Below are positions 24,592 through 33,188 of a stretch of DNA of 40,535 nucleotides, one piece after another. The notes beneath the pieces were generated by a model that was given only the letters and a program-made list of their open reading frames with translations, made no database searches and was not told the origin of the DNA. The first letter of the stretch is position 1; each line of letters begins with the position of its first letter. The DNA lies in the NCBI RefSeq assembly GCF_000466965.1, contig NZ_BATB01000031.1, positions 1 to 40,535 of the forward strand, given 5' to 3'. Source of the stretch: Limimaricola cinnabarinus LL-001. GTDB lineage: Bacteria > Pseudomonadota > Alphaproteobacteria > Rhodobacterales > Rhodobacteraceae. The position numbers were made by a program, and so were the translations under genes.

Positions 24592-26793
24592 TCAGGCGAC
24601 CAGCAAATCGTTCGGCGTGAAATCGAGCGAGTCGACGCGCAGCGGCTCGCCACCATCATCCTCACCGATCAGCACGAGACGATCGCCTTTTTCGAGGCGG
24701 ACGTCTTCGATCACGTGCTGCGTCAGGGTGTCTTTGTTCGCCACGCTGTGGCCAAGATCCTCGTCCCAGACCCACGAGGTCAACTCCACCCCGTTCAGTT
24801 TGAACATGAAACTGCTCTCGCCATCGTTCTCGTCGAAGTAGTTCAACGCGATGTCGTAGGTGCCATCGGCACCTTCGAAGGTTGTCGCGGCCGAATGTTC
24901 GCCCTTGCCGTCACGCCGGATGATCGTGCCACCGGATCCGGCACCCAGATCGTCGACACGGAAACCGGTGAGCTCGAATTCGTCGACTTCGAGATGCAGG
25001 GGCGCCGCAGGTGCCGACGTCGCTCCATCCTCGACGGAAGCGGTCTCCCGCGCGGTCTCGGTCGATCCGCCGCTTTGGGTGAACCGCAGGTTGTCGATCC
25101 GAAGCGGCTCCGAACCATCACGAGTGCCACGCAGAGTGACCGTATTGCCCTTGGCGAGCTCGATGTCTTCGATCACCTTGGACGTGCGAGTGTTGCTGTT
25201 GGCCTTGTTGTCACCAAGATCCTTGTCCCACGTCCATTCCGTGACCTGCTGGCCATTGACCAGAACGGCCATGGTGCTGTTGCCGTCGGCCTCGTCGAAA
25301 TAATTCAGGGTCAGGTCGTAGCGGCCCGTATCGCCGTCGAACTGCAACTTGGCTTCTTGAGCCGCGTCGGAGCGGGCGCGGATCACCGAATTGCCGCTGG
25401 CAGCGCTCAGGGAGTCGATGCTGAAGCCCTCGCTGAGTTTCAGCGTCTCGGCTTCGATCGTGATGTTCGGAGCAACGCTCGCCACTTCGCCGGTCTCAGG
25501 CGCGGTCGGCGTCGATGGGCTTTCGACCGGCGGGGTCGGATCGAGGGTGATTTCGGGTTGGCTGGTCACCCCCCCTTTGGGCGCGTCATCCCCAAAGCCG
25601 TCGAGCAGGCCGTTGATGTAGTTCTCGATATTGGCGTAGCATCCTTGTCGGCGTCGCTTGGGCGTCCGCGCGGTTCGGGTTGGACCCGATGAGGGTCTCG
25701 TATTCGTCGGGGATGCCGTCATCGTCGCTGTCGCGCAGGCCCTTGCGCAGGCGACCGTCTTCATAGCCACCGACCTCGTTCGGGCTGTCGATGATCTTGC
25801 CGGTGCCGTTACGCACCCCTTCGATGATCCGTGCGTCGATCGCATCGAGCCCTTGGCCACGCGCACCGACATTGGCGAGCACATGATCAAACAGGTCCTT
25901 GGATGACACCACGTCGGTGGTCCGGGGGGCGAAGACGTAGCCATCCTTGATCTTGGACATCGCCGCGCCGGCGACCTCGGCATCGTTGTCCTTCAGGAAA
26001 TAGGCCGTCGACTCCTCGGGCGACAACAGACGGATCGCCTCACGTCCGGCGGAATCCTTACCCGGCGCGTAGATGTTGGAAATCACGTTCGCGTGGTGCC
26101 TTCGTGGATGGCCAGACCATTCGGGCCATAGTTGCTCACGACGTTGTTGATGAACTCGATCTGCTTGGCGTCGTCCTTGATCGTCGCGTTCCGAAACTCG
26201 GTGTTCGCGATCAGATTGCCCACGACGCTGATGTTCTTGCTGTTGTCGCCGATCAGCAGGCCCATGCTGTGATCGCCCTTCGGGTGGATCGAGTTCTGCA
26301 GCGCCTCGGCCATGATGTTGTTGGAAAAGGTCACGTTGCTTGGCGCGCCCCAGGTCGAGGCCAGCTCGTCGACCGACCACGAGATCGAGTTGCTGTCGAT
26401 CATGACGTTATCGACGGTCTGGCCACGCTTGCCGACGGCGATGCCGTCGCGATTGCCCGGATCGTCGCCGCCGGCCTCATCGCCGGGACGCACATGCATG
26501 CCGCGGATGATCACGTCGCTGTCGACGACCCGCAGGCGACCACCGGTCACGGTGACGCCGCCGGGCGCGGTCTGACCGGCCAGGGTCACGTTGCCGTTGA
26601 TCTCGATCTGATCCTTGAGGTCGATCTGCCCGCCGACGTCGAAGACGACGATGCGCTTCTGGTCCAGGTCTTCGAGCGCCCAGCGAAGGGATCCCTCGCC
26701 GGAATCGTTGAGGTTGGTCACCTTGACCACTTCACCGCCACGGCCGCCTTGGGCCTGCGCGCCGAAGCCTTTCGCTCCTTTGAAAGCCAACAT
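24592..26793 (-). CDS. Pectate-lyase-like beta-helix protein with TSP3-type calcium motif and two carbohydrate-binding modules (three frame breaks)
   Basis: The N-terminus MLAFKGAKGFGAQAQGGRGG, then VTNLNDSGEGSLRWAL, is the hallmark of pectate-lyase-like right-handed beta-helix proteins. TAPGGVTVTGG, VIIRGMHVRPGD and ISWSVDELASTWG follow as in the family. Next come a calcium stretch (SDDDGIPDEYETLIGSNPNR, then SDADKDG...ANIENYINGL), a proline/threonine linker, and two sister modules containing LNYFDEADGNS and LNYFDENDGES. Reading is broken near 26093 and twice at 25636-25660; one added base at each repairs it, to 734 residues. The start at 26793 begins the conserved N-terminus; AAGGA is 14 bases upstream. 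An in-frame ATG at 26877 is possible. No signal peptide is visible. In a uronic-acid polysaccharide locus it probably trims or releases the product. Confidence 0.8.
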
Positions 26794-27279
26794 GTTGCTG
26801 CATTCATCCTTTTTGATGGATCGTCCGATCCGGTGATTTCGACCAAGGCCGGTTTCCCAACCTGATTCCGACGCCATGCATATCCATCCCGAGACAGCGG
26901 TGCAGGCCTATCGGGCTTTACGCAGCGTCCCTGAGTGGAATCCCGCCCTTCGTCGGCGGAGGCTTACCGAAACGCGAAAAATGCGCTCGAACACGAAAAT
27001 ACCGGGCCGATATAATTTGAAAAAGATTTCTGGATCTAACGGACAAGCGGTATCTATATGTCAAATTGTCGCATGTGTTATTTGTAAGGTGTGCAGATCC
27101 CCAAGGCCCAGCCGCGCGACGCGGCTTGCAACCTGAGGTAATAGAAATCGACGCTTTTAACGCCTTTGCCTTGAGGTGCCTGACAAACAGTTCAGAAATG
27201 TGACAATTTTCTATGACCTGATGCGTCGATACGGCATGATGGTATTTGCCGTTGAGAGAGGCCGGCGAGGTTATTCGGG

Positions 27280-27323
27280 CATGGTCTAGTAGATTCGATC
27301 TCATGGTCTAGTAGATTCGATCT
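27280..27323 (+). repeat. Perfect tandem duplication of a 22-bp unit
   Basis: The 22 bases at 27280-27301 are repeated exactly at 27302-27323. Each unit contains two small inverted repeats, TCTA-G-TAGA and AGAT-TCG-ATCT, sharing bases. Twenty-two base pairs is about two helical turns, so proteins bound to both copies would lie on the same DNA face. It sits 72 bases before the first glycosyltransferase start, in its leader or promoter. Confidence 0.8.
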
Positions 27324-27340
27324 ATGGAACGGCGTGTACT

Positions 27341-27360
27341 TCGTTTTCTCGCGAAAACGA
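27341..27360 (+). terminator. Attenuator-like hairpin before the glycosyltransferase operon
   Basis: TCGTTTTC (27341-27348) pairs perfectly with GAAAACGA (27353-27360) across a TCGC loop and is followed by CTTTTAAATTTT, the shape of an intrinsic terminator. It lies 35 bases before the ATG of the first glycosyltransferase, so it could attenuate that operon or end a short upstream transcript. Confidence 0.55.
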
Positions 27361-27394
27361 CTTTTAAATTTTGATCTGAGGGCGGGTTATCCTC

Positions 27395-28597
27395 ATGCAA
27401 AAACTGAATATTCTCGCGCTGACGAAATCGACCGGAGGAATTGCCCTCTACAACAGGCTCCTTCTGACAGAGCTTGGCCGGGTCGGCATGGGCTCGGAAA
27501 CCTTGTGTCTGTCCGACGGTGCGGCGGAGTACGCGCTCAGTCTGACGTCAAAGGGGCTCGGGGCCACGCCCATGGACATGGCCCGCTACAGTATCGACCC
27601 GCGCGGCGACCTGCGCGTGTTGCGACATGTGATCGCGCGTATCCGGGCAGACGAAATCGACGTGATGATCTGCCATGGGAGCAAGGCCGGCTTCATCGGC
27701 CGGGCGGCGGGCCTGATGACCGGTTGTCCCGTGGTCTACCGGCAGGCCTCGATGCCGTTCCTGCCACGGGTGCAAGGGCGCAAGGCGCCGTTTTACTGGG
27801 CACTCGATTTCGCGGCGCGGGGGTTCGGGGGGCATGTCGTGACCCTGTCCGATTATGCACGAAGCCAGACATTGCGGCACCGGCTCGTGCCCCCCGACCG
27901 GATCAGCATCATCCGGACCGGTGTGGATATAGACCGGTTTCGTCCCAGCCGGGATCGGGCCGCGCGTGTTCGCGACTTGGGGCTGGATCCGGCGCGTCCC
28001 GTGGTGGGCTGGATGGGGCGGATCGAGCCGCAGAAGGCGCCGTTCGATTATGTCGAGACCCTGCGACTGGTGGCGGACCGCCATCCCGAGGCGCAGTTCG
28101 TTCTCGCGGGCGAGGGACGTCTGCGCGGCGAGGTCGAAAATGCCCTTGCCGCGGCGGGTCTGTCGGACCGGGTGGCGATGCTTGGTTGGCAACCCGAACC
28201 CGCGCTCGTCCTTCGCGCCTTCGACGTCTATGTGCTGACATCACATTGGGAAGGGCTGCCGCTCACATTGCTCGAAGCGATGGCCAGCGGATGCTGCTGC
28301 ATCTCCACTGATGTGGACGGTTGCGCCGAGGCGATCGAGGACGGGGTGAGCGGACGTCTGCTCGCCGCGGGGGCGACAGGCGACATGGCGGCCGCGCTGG
28401 ACGAGGTGCTGCGCCAGCCCGACCTGCGGCATCGATACAGCGTCGCGGCACGCCACAGGGCAGTGACGTTGTTCGACAAATCCGAGATGGTCGACAAGTG
28501 GATCCAACTCCTGTCGCGCATGACCGCCGAGACGGCGATTGCAGCGCAAACCTCCGCGCCGGCAGTCTCGGTCGACCGCACCGCGGAGGGCGGGTGA
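27395..28597 (+). CDS. Glycosyltransferase, GT4 family (GT-B fold)
   Basis: Cytoplasmic enzyme of 400 residues adding a sugar from a nucleotide donor to the lipid-linked repeat unit. The N-terminal half starts LNILALTKSTGGIALYN and accepts substrate. The C-terminal donor domain opens RPVVGWMGRIEPQKAPFDYV, and its E-x7-E motif is EGLPLTLLE. GTGVDIDRF-type phrasing (IIRTGVDIDRFRPS) is standard for GT4. A purine-rich site (GAGGGCGGG) precedes ATG 27395. It opens a three-gene unit: its TGA overlaps the next ATG by one base (TGATG), implying coupled translation. Donor and linkage cannot be read from sequence. Confidence 0.9.
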   Translation: MQKLNILALTKSTGGIALYNRLLLTELGRVGMGSETLCLSDGAAEYALSLTSKGLGATPMDMARYSIDPRGDLRVLRHVIARIRADEIDVMICHGSKAGFIGRAAGLMTGCPVVYRQASMPFLPRVQGRKAPFYWALDFAARGFGGHVVTLSDYARSQTLRHRLVPPDRISIIRTGVDIDRFRPSRDRAARVRDLGLDPARPVVGWMGRIEPQKAPFDYVETLRLVADRHPEAQFVLAGEGRLRGEVENALAAAGLSDRVAMLGWQPEPALVLRAFDVYVLTSHWEGLPLTLLEAMASGCCCISTDVDGCAEAIEDGVSGRLLAAGATGDMAAALDEVLRQPDLRHRYSVAARHRAVTLFDKSEMVDKWIQLLSRMTAETAIAAQTSAPAVSVDRTAEGG

Positions 28598-29835
28598 TGT
28601 CGCTGTTCACCCCGAGCGGTCCGGGCGCGGCCGTCATGGAGGGAACCGCGCGCACGGGGCCGCTCGATGTCTGCATGGTCATCTCGTCCTATCATCCGAT
28701 CGTCGGCGGCGCGGAGAAGCAGGTCGCGCAGATCGCGCGGATCATGGCGGATGATGGCCACCGTGTGTTTATCGTGACGCGGCGCTACCCTGGCCTGTCG
28801 GCGCGTGAGCGGATCGACGGGGTCGAGGTTTCGCGGATCGCCATGTCAGGTCCCCTCGGTCGGCTGAGCTTCGTCATCGGCGCGGCCCGCGAAATCCGTC
28901 GCCTGAGACCGGATGTGATCCACTGCCATTCCCTGTTTTCGCCCGCCCTCGCGGGCGCGATCGGTCGGCAGCGCGCAGGTCAGCCGCTTCTGGCAAAGCC
29001 GATGTGCGGTGGCGAGGCCAGTCGGATCGCAAGCAAGGCATTCGGTCGCAAGCGGCTCGCCTATCTTGGGCGATCCGTGGACCGTTTCGTCGTGGTGAGC
29101 CGCGAGATCGAGGATGAGCTTCTGGATCTGGGTTTGTCCGAAGAAAAGCTGCGCTACATTCCCAATGGCGTGGACGCGCAGCGTTTCAGCCCGCTCCACC
29201 ATGCTGCCAATCGCGAGGAGCTCAGGCTGCGGCTTGGCCTGCCGGCCGGGGTGTTGTTCCTGTTCGCGGGTCGAATGGCCGCACAAAAGCGGTTGCCGCT
29301 GCTTCTCGAGGCCTGGCGATCCGTCCGGGCCGACCTGCCGCAGGCGACCTTGCTCATCGCCGGGGCGAACCGCGCGTCGCAAGACGGCTTCGAGGCCACG
29401 TTCGGCGAAGGAGAAGAGATTCCCCCCGCACTGCTCGATCAACCCGGCGTGCGGCTTCTGGGCCATGTCGATGACATGCCGACATTGCTGCGGGCATGCG
29501 ACGTCTTCGTGCTGCCTTCGGCGCGCGAGGGGCTGTCGAATGCCTTGCTAGAGGCCTGTGCCACGGGGCTGGCCACGATCACGGCGCGCACCGGCGGTGC
29601 CATGGATCTCATGTCCGACGGTCAGAACGGCCTGATGTTTGCCGTGGACGACCGGTCGGAACTGGCTGATGCGCTGCATGCCCTTGCCGTCGACGAGGAT
29701 CTGCGCATCCGGCTCGGCGCCGCCGCGCGGCGCACCGTCTGCGAAAAGTTCGATATCCGGCAGACCGCTGCGGGACTTCTGGCGCAATATGCCGATCTCG
29801 TGGAGCATGAAGGACGGAGAGAGCGCGATGACTGA
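28597..29835 (+). CDS. Glycosyltransferase, GT4 family (GT-B fold)
   Basis: Second glycosyltransferase of the unit, 412 residues. The acceptor domain starts near LDVCMVISSYHPIVGGAEKQ, with the GGAEKQV loop found in many GT4 enzymes. The donor domain has YIPNGVDAQRFSP, LFAGRMAAQKRLPLLLEAW and the E-x7-E motif in REGLSNALLEACATG. I set the start at ATG 28597, where GGAGGG lies 6 bases upstream and the codon overlaps the previous stop; a longer frame from 28321 only overlaps the upstream gene. Its last 8 bases overlap the sulfotransferase that follows. The precise sugar is unknown. Confidence 0.9.
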   Translation: MSLFTPSGPGAAVMEGTARTGPLDVCMVISSYHPIVGGAEKQVAQIARIMADDGHRVFIVTRRYPGLSARERIDGVEVSRIAMSGPLGRLSFVIGAAREIRRLRPDVIHCHSLFSPALAGAIGRQRAGQPLLAKPMCGGEASRIASKAFGRKRLAYLGRSVDRFVVVSREIEDELLDLGLSEEKLRYIPNGVDAQRFSPLHHAANREELRLRLGLPAGVLFLFAGRMAAQKRLPLLLEAWRSVRADLPQATLLIAGANRASQDGFEATFGEGEEIPPALLDQPGVRLLGHVDDMPTLLRACDVFVLPSAREGLSNALLEACATGLATITARTGGAMDLMSDGQNGLMFAVDDRSELADALHALAVDEDLRIRLGAAARRTVCEKFDIRQTAAGLLAQYADLVEHEGRRERDD

Positions 29836-30724
29836 GACCGGTCCCATATTTCTGCTCGGAATGCAGCGCGGTGGCACCAACCAGCTGCTCAATGCGCTGC
29901 GCTCGCATCCCGATACCTGTTGGCCCGACGGCGAACTGCACGAGGTGTTGCGGCCCAGACGCGAGGTCGGCCTTGCCGCCTTGCGAGGTTGGGCCAGCTA
30001 CCTGCCCGTCGCGTGGCGCACCAAGGATGCCCTCAATCCGCGCAAAGCGCCCGGACCGCTCGCGTCGCGCGACCGAGACTGGCTCAAGGCGGCGTTGAGC
30101 CGGGCCGCGCGCGCCAACCTGCCGGAGGTCCGGCGCTACAGGCACGCGTTGGCCGAAAGCGGGCTGGGACCGTTCGATCCGTCACCCCGATCGCGGCTGC
30201 TGGTCAAGCTCGTCAATTACAATGTCGGGCTGGCTCCGGATCTCGCGCGGATCTATCCGGATGCAACCTTCGTCGGCCTCATGCGAGACCCGTTCGGCAT
30301 TTGCGAAAGCATGATGTCCCGCGGGACCTCCCCCGAAGCGATCCTGCCGCTTTACCGCTATGTCGGCGAGACGCTGATCAAGCTCGAGGAGCGCGGTCTG
30401 CCCGTGACCATCATTCGGCTCGAAGACATGATCGCGGATTTTCGGCGCGTGGTGGATGACGTCTACGGGGCCTGCGGGCTCGGACTGGAGGCCACCCGGG
30501 GCTTGTGCCTGCAGCGCAAGGACCGAATAACCGCAGATGGCCGCGTGGTCGGCATGACCAAGGTCGACACGTTCCATGACTTCGACAGCGTCAACGCGCA
30601 TATGCGCTCGGACGTGAACAGCGCCGCCCGCGCAAGCCTGCCGCCGGACGCGGTCCGGGGCATCTTGCAAAGCTGTGGTGCGATCATGGGCCGGTTCGGC
30701 TACGCGGCCCCTATGGAGACCTGA
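29828..30724 (+). CDS. Sulfotransferase family protein (PAPS-dependent), first of four
   Basis: 298 residues. The 5'-phosphosulfate loop is FLLGMQRGGTNQLLNAL near the N-terminus and the 3'-phosphate motif is FVGLMRDPFGICESMMSRG near residue 155. These are the two PAPS-binding signatures of carbohydrate sulfotransferases, which move sulfate from PAPS to a sugar hydroxyl or amine. The start ATG 29828 overlaps the glycosyltransferase stop by 8 bases, with a GGAGAGAG stretch upstream, so it is co-translated with the glycosyltransferases. That coupling makes the repeat unit the likely acceptor. Its end overlaps the convergent polymerase gene by 14 bases. The QRGGT form of the loop is less common than SGT/AGT but keeps the glycine and hydroxyl residues. 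Confidence 0.85.
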   Translation: MTETGPIFLLGMQRGGTNQLLNALRSHPDTCWPDGELHEVLRPRREVGLAALRGWASYLPVAWRTKDALNPRKAPGPLASRDRDWLKAALSRAARANLPEVRRYRHALAESGLGPFDPSPRSRLLVKLVNYNVGLAPDLARIYPDATFVGLMRDPFGICESMMSRGTSPEAILPLYRYVGETLIKLEERGLPVTIIRLEDMIADFRRVVDDVYGACGLGLEATRGLCLQRKDRITADGRVVGMTKVDTFHDFDSVNAHMRSDVNSAARASLPPDAVRGILQSCGAIMGRFGYAAPMET

Positions 30725-32159
30725 TCGGGTCGGTATTTTCCGCGCTCAGCCGGGTCTGCAGGATATGCTGCATCTCCAGTGCCAATGCGATGACCAGCCA
30801 CAAGAAGCGCGGAAAAGAATCCTGAAGAAAGGTCATCGCCATGAGATAGCCGGCGCATCCGGCCCCGAACGCCACGATATGTCGCGCGAGCCGGTCGTCG
30901 TTTGCCATCCGGGCGAGACGAACGGCCATGAAGATGCTTCGGGCCGCGACGATGAGGATCACGGACAACAGCAGTATCCCGGCCAACCCCTGCTCCGCCA
31001 GAATTTCTAGGTAGAGGCTATGGGTCGAGCGACCCTCGCCCCGGAAGATCAGGCCGAGTTCGAGCGCGATGTCCTGATAATATGGTTTGAAGTTCCCGAC
31101 CCCGACACCGAGCAGCGGATGATCGCTGAACAATTTCAGCGCAACCTGCCAGCTGGCGAGCCGCCCTTCCGTGCTCGTGTCCTGCACTTCGCCCGCGGTG
31201 ACGGTTCCGAAAATGGTGGAGAACCGCTCGATCACCGCATCGCTCGTGAAGGTCGTGACCAACAAGACCGCGACGAGGGCGGCAAGCCCGAACGTCAGAA
31301 GCTGGCGCAGCGTGAGGCCCGTCCCGAGCGCCGCGAGCGCAACGGCAAGGCCGATGAGCCCGCCGCGTGACTGGGTGGCCAGAAGGCCGACGACCAGCAG
31401 ACCCGTGACGATCATCCAGCCGATCCCGCGCAGAATGCCGCGCGCGTTGAGAAACTGGAACAAGGCCAAAGGCACCGTGAAGACGATGATGCTGGCAAAG
31501 AAGTTCGCGTCTCCCAGCGGCCCGGAGAACCGCCCGCTATTGCCGATGACGAGGGCGAAGCCGCGAAAGCCGCCCATGTAATTGCCGAAGATCAGCTGGT
31601 AGACGCCAAGCGCGCAGATCACCGCGACCGCGAGGACCGCCGTGACGGTAAAGGTCTCGATTCCCCGACGCTGCGACATGAAAGCGAGCGCGAGAAGGGC
31701 CACGATCGCATCCTTGGTAAAGTCGATCGATAGCTTCAGGCTCGTCTCCCAATGCGCCGCATAGGTGGCGCTCAGCAGCTTGAGCGCAAAGAGGGCCACG
31801 AGGCAGGCCGTGGCAAGCCAACCGATATAGGGGACGTCGCGATAGATGAACCAGCGGGCGGCGAGCAGGGTGAACAATCCCGGCGCCGCGAGCTTGGCGA
31901 TGGATGGCAGGTCGAACGACACGATGAGGTTCTGCGACATGTTGGTCACGATCATCACCGTCAACCCGGCAAGGGCGACGAGCGGATAGCGGATCGATGC
32001 CGCGAGACCGATGAAAACCAGAGGGGCGAGCAGCAAGATCTTGGCCGATTTGTCGCCGATCAACAGCGCGATGCCGGCCGCGAACAGCCCGGCAGCAAGG
32101 ATCTTCAAAAGGCTGAGGCCCGGCGGCGCGCCGCTTGGGAGGGTGTGGTCGCTGCTCAT
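30711..32159 (-). CDS. O-antigen ligase/polymerase family membrane protein (Wzy/WaaL-like)
   Basis: Integral membrane protein of 482 residues with roughly ten to twelve hydrophobic segments. The large periplasmic loop and Wzy_C signature are visible: GRFSGPLGDANFFA, TQSRGGLIGLAVAL, TEGRLASWQVALKLFSDHPL followed by LGVGVGNF, and STHSLYLEILAEQGLAG. This is the family that polymerises lipid-linked repeat units or ligates them to an acceptor; in a locus with flippase, PCP and export protein, the polymerase role is likelier. It is the last gene of a four-gene minus-strand operon, and its ATG overlaps the upstream sulfotransferase stop in an ATGA (32156-32159). Its 3' end overlaps the convergent sulfotransferase gene. 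Confidence 0.9.
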   Translation of the reverse strand: MSSDHTLPSGAPPGLSLLKILAAGLFAAGIALLIGDKSAKILLLAPLVFIGLAASIRYPLVALAGLTVMIVTNMSQNLIVSFDLPSIAKLAAPGLFTLLAARWFIYRDVPYIGWLATACLVALFALKLLSATYAAHWETSLKLSIDFTKDAIVALLALAFMSQRRGIETFTVTAVLAVAVICALGVYQLIFGNYMGGFRGFALVIGNSGRFSGPLGDANFFASIIVFTVPLALFQFLNARGILRGIGWMIVTGLLVVGLLATQSRGGLIGLAVALAALGTGLTLRQLLTFGLAALVAVLLVTTFTSDAVIERFSTIFGTVTAGEVQDTSTEGRLASWQVALKLFSDHPLLGVGVGNFKPYYQDIALELGLIFRGEGRSTHSLYLEILAEQGLAGILLLSVILIVAARSIFMAVRLARMANDDRLARHIVAFGAGCAGYLMAMTFLQDSFPRFLWLVIALALEMQHILQTRLSAENTDPIRSP

Positions 32160-33151
32160 GGCAGCTTGCGGCGCTTTTGAAGCCGATTGCCGATATTGAT
32201 GCCGATACCGTCGAGCAGGCCCTTCTTGCGTACGTATCGGACCGCCGAGCGCCCTCCGTCAAGCGCGGCGCACATGCCGAGCCGGAGCGGAGTGAGGGGG
32301 AGGTGGCGGGTGGCGTATTCAGGCCTGTAAGGAGTGCCTTGGGCCGCGTCGAACACGATTTCCTCGATCCGGCGCTGCTCCTGCGCGTTGAGGCGTTCGC
32401 GGAAACGACCAAGATTGGCGGGGTCGATATAACGCTTTCCTGCCGCTCGACCGATGTTTTCCGAAGGTCGGATGAGCGAGGTCATTTTGGATGCATAGGC
32501 AACATCTAGAAACGTGCAGGCCCGCTGCAGCTCGGCTTTCGGGTGACGCAACAGGTCTTCGTAGAAGATCTCCATGAAACGCCCGTCAAAACAGGCCGAG
32601 TCGCGCCGACCGATTGAGACGTTGCGCGTCCATTTGTTGGCGCTGCGCAGCAGGTTGTGGCGCCATGCATTCCTTGCGGAAACCGCGACATCGCGCGGAT
32701 CACGAATGATGTGGATCACCCGCGCGGCGGGAAATATCTCGGCCAGAAGAGGCAGATCGAGCACGTATGACGGCGTTTTGTCGCCCCAGATCGCCGTTGC
32801 AGAGGCGCCGGGCTCTCCGTAGTGGCGCAGTATCATCTCGAAGGCTTCGGCCCAGCTTCGGGCGTCGCGCAACGCCTCGAACTCTGCCCGTCCCATGACG
32901 GGCTTGCCCATGCGGCGGCTGAAGATCTGGAACGGCATTCGATCGAACGCGGCGAAGAAACGGTCGAGATCGACCGAGAACACCCCGGGATCGGTGCCGA
33001 AGCTGCGATAGAGATAGGGGATGAAGTGACTCTCGGGGTTGCACAGGTTGATGCCCGGATTCCGGTTGAGCAATTCGCGCAGCAGTTTGGTGCCGCTGCG
33101 GGGGCTGCCGACGATGAAGAGAGGTCCTTGGAAGGCATCGGTCTGGGGCAT
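32156..33151 (-). CDS. Sulfotransferase family protein, second of four
   Basis: Predicted 331 residues beginning MPQTDAFQGPLFIVGSPRSG. The 5'-PSB loop is the classic GSPRSGTKLLRELL and the 3'-phosphate motif is HIIRDPRDVAVSARNAW. An aspartate- and serine-rich middle and the basic C-terminus (RKKGLLDGIGINIGNRLQKR) follow. I choose ATG 33151 because AGGAA lies 9 bases upstream and the reading begins just before the PAPS loop. An in-frame ATG at 33205 would overlap the upstream gene by 17 bases with no site of its own. Its stop overlaps the polymerase start, so the two are translationally coupled. Type of acceptor unknown; the operon setting points to the exported polysaccharide. Confidence 0.87.
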   Translation of the reverse strand: MPQTDAFQGPLFIVGSPRSGTKLLRELLNRNPGINLCNPESHFIPYLYRSFGTDPGVFSVDLDRFFAAFDRMPFQIFSRRMGKPVMGRAEFEALRDARSWAEAFEMILRHYGEPGASATAIWGDKTPSYVLDLPLLAEIFPAARVIHIIRDPRDVAVSARNAWRHNLLRSANKWTRNVSIGRRDSACFDGRFMEIFYEDLLRHPKAELQRACTFLDVAYASKMTSLIRPSENIGRAAGKRYIDPANLGRFRERLNAQEQRRIEEIVFDAAQGTPYRPEYATRHLPLTPLRLGMCAALDGGRSAVRYVRKKGLLDGIGINIGNRLQKRRKLP

Positions 33152-33188
33152 GCGGGCGCTTTCCTGGTACGGGGCAAAATGGCGCGGC

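Larger units (their letters stand above)
26794..27394. other. Divergent regulatory region between lyase and glycosyltransferase operon
   Basis: About 600 bases without a credible gene, partly AT-rich (roughly 26990-27090 and 27180-27240). It contains a 7-bp hairpin AGCCGCG-CGA-CGCGGCT (27110-27126), a tandem 22-bp repeat (27280-27323) and an attenuator-like hairpin (27341-27360). It presumably holds promoters for both divergent units. A TATAAT at 27011-27016 has no matching -35 element. Confidence 0.5.

Noticed and set aside
28321..28596. An upstream in-frame extension of the second glycosyltransferase by about 92 codons
   Set aside because: It lies wholly within the preceding glycosyltransferase gene and has no site; ATG 28597 has GGAGGG at ideal spacing and overlaps the previous stop.
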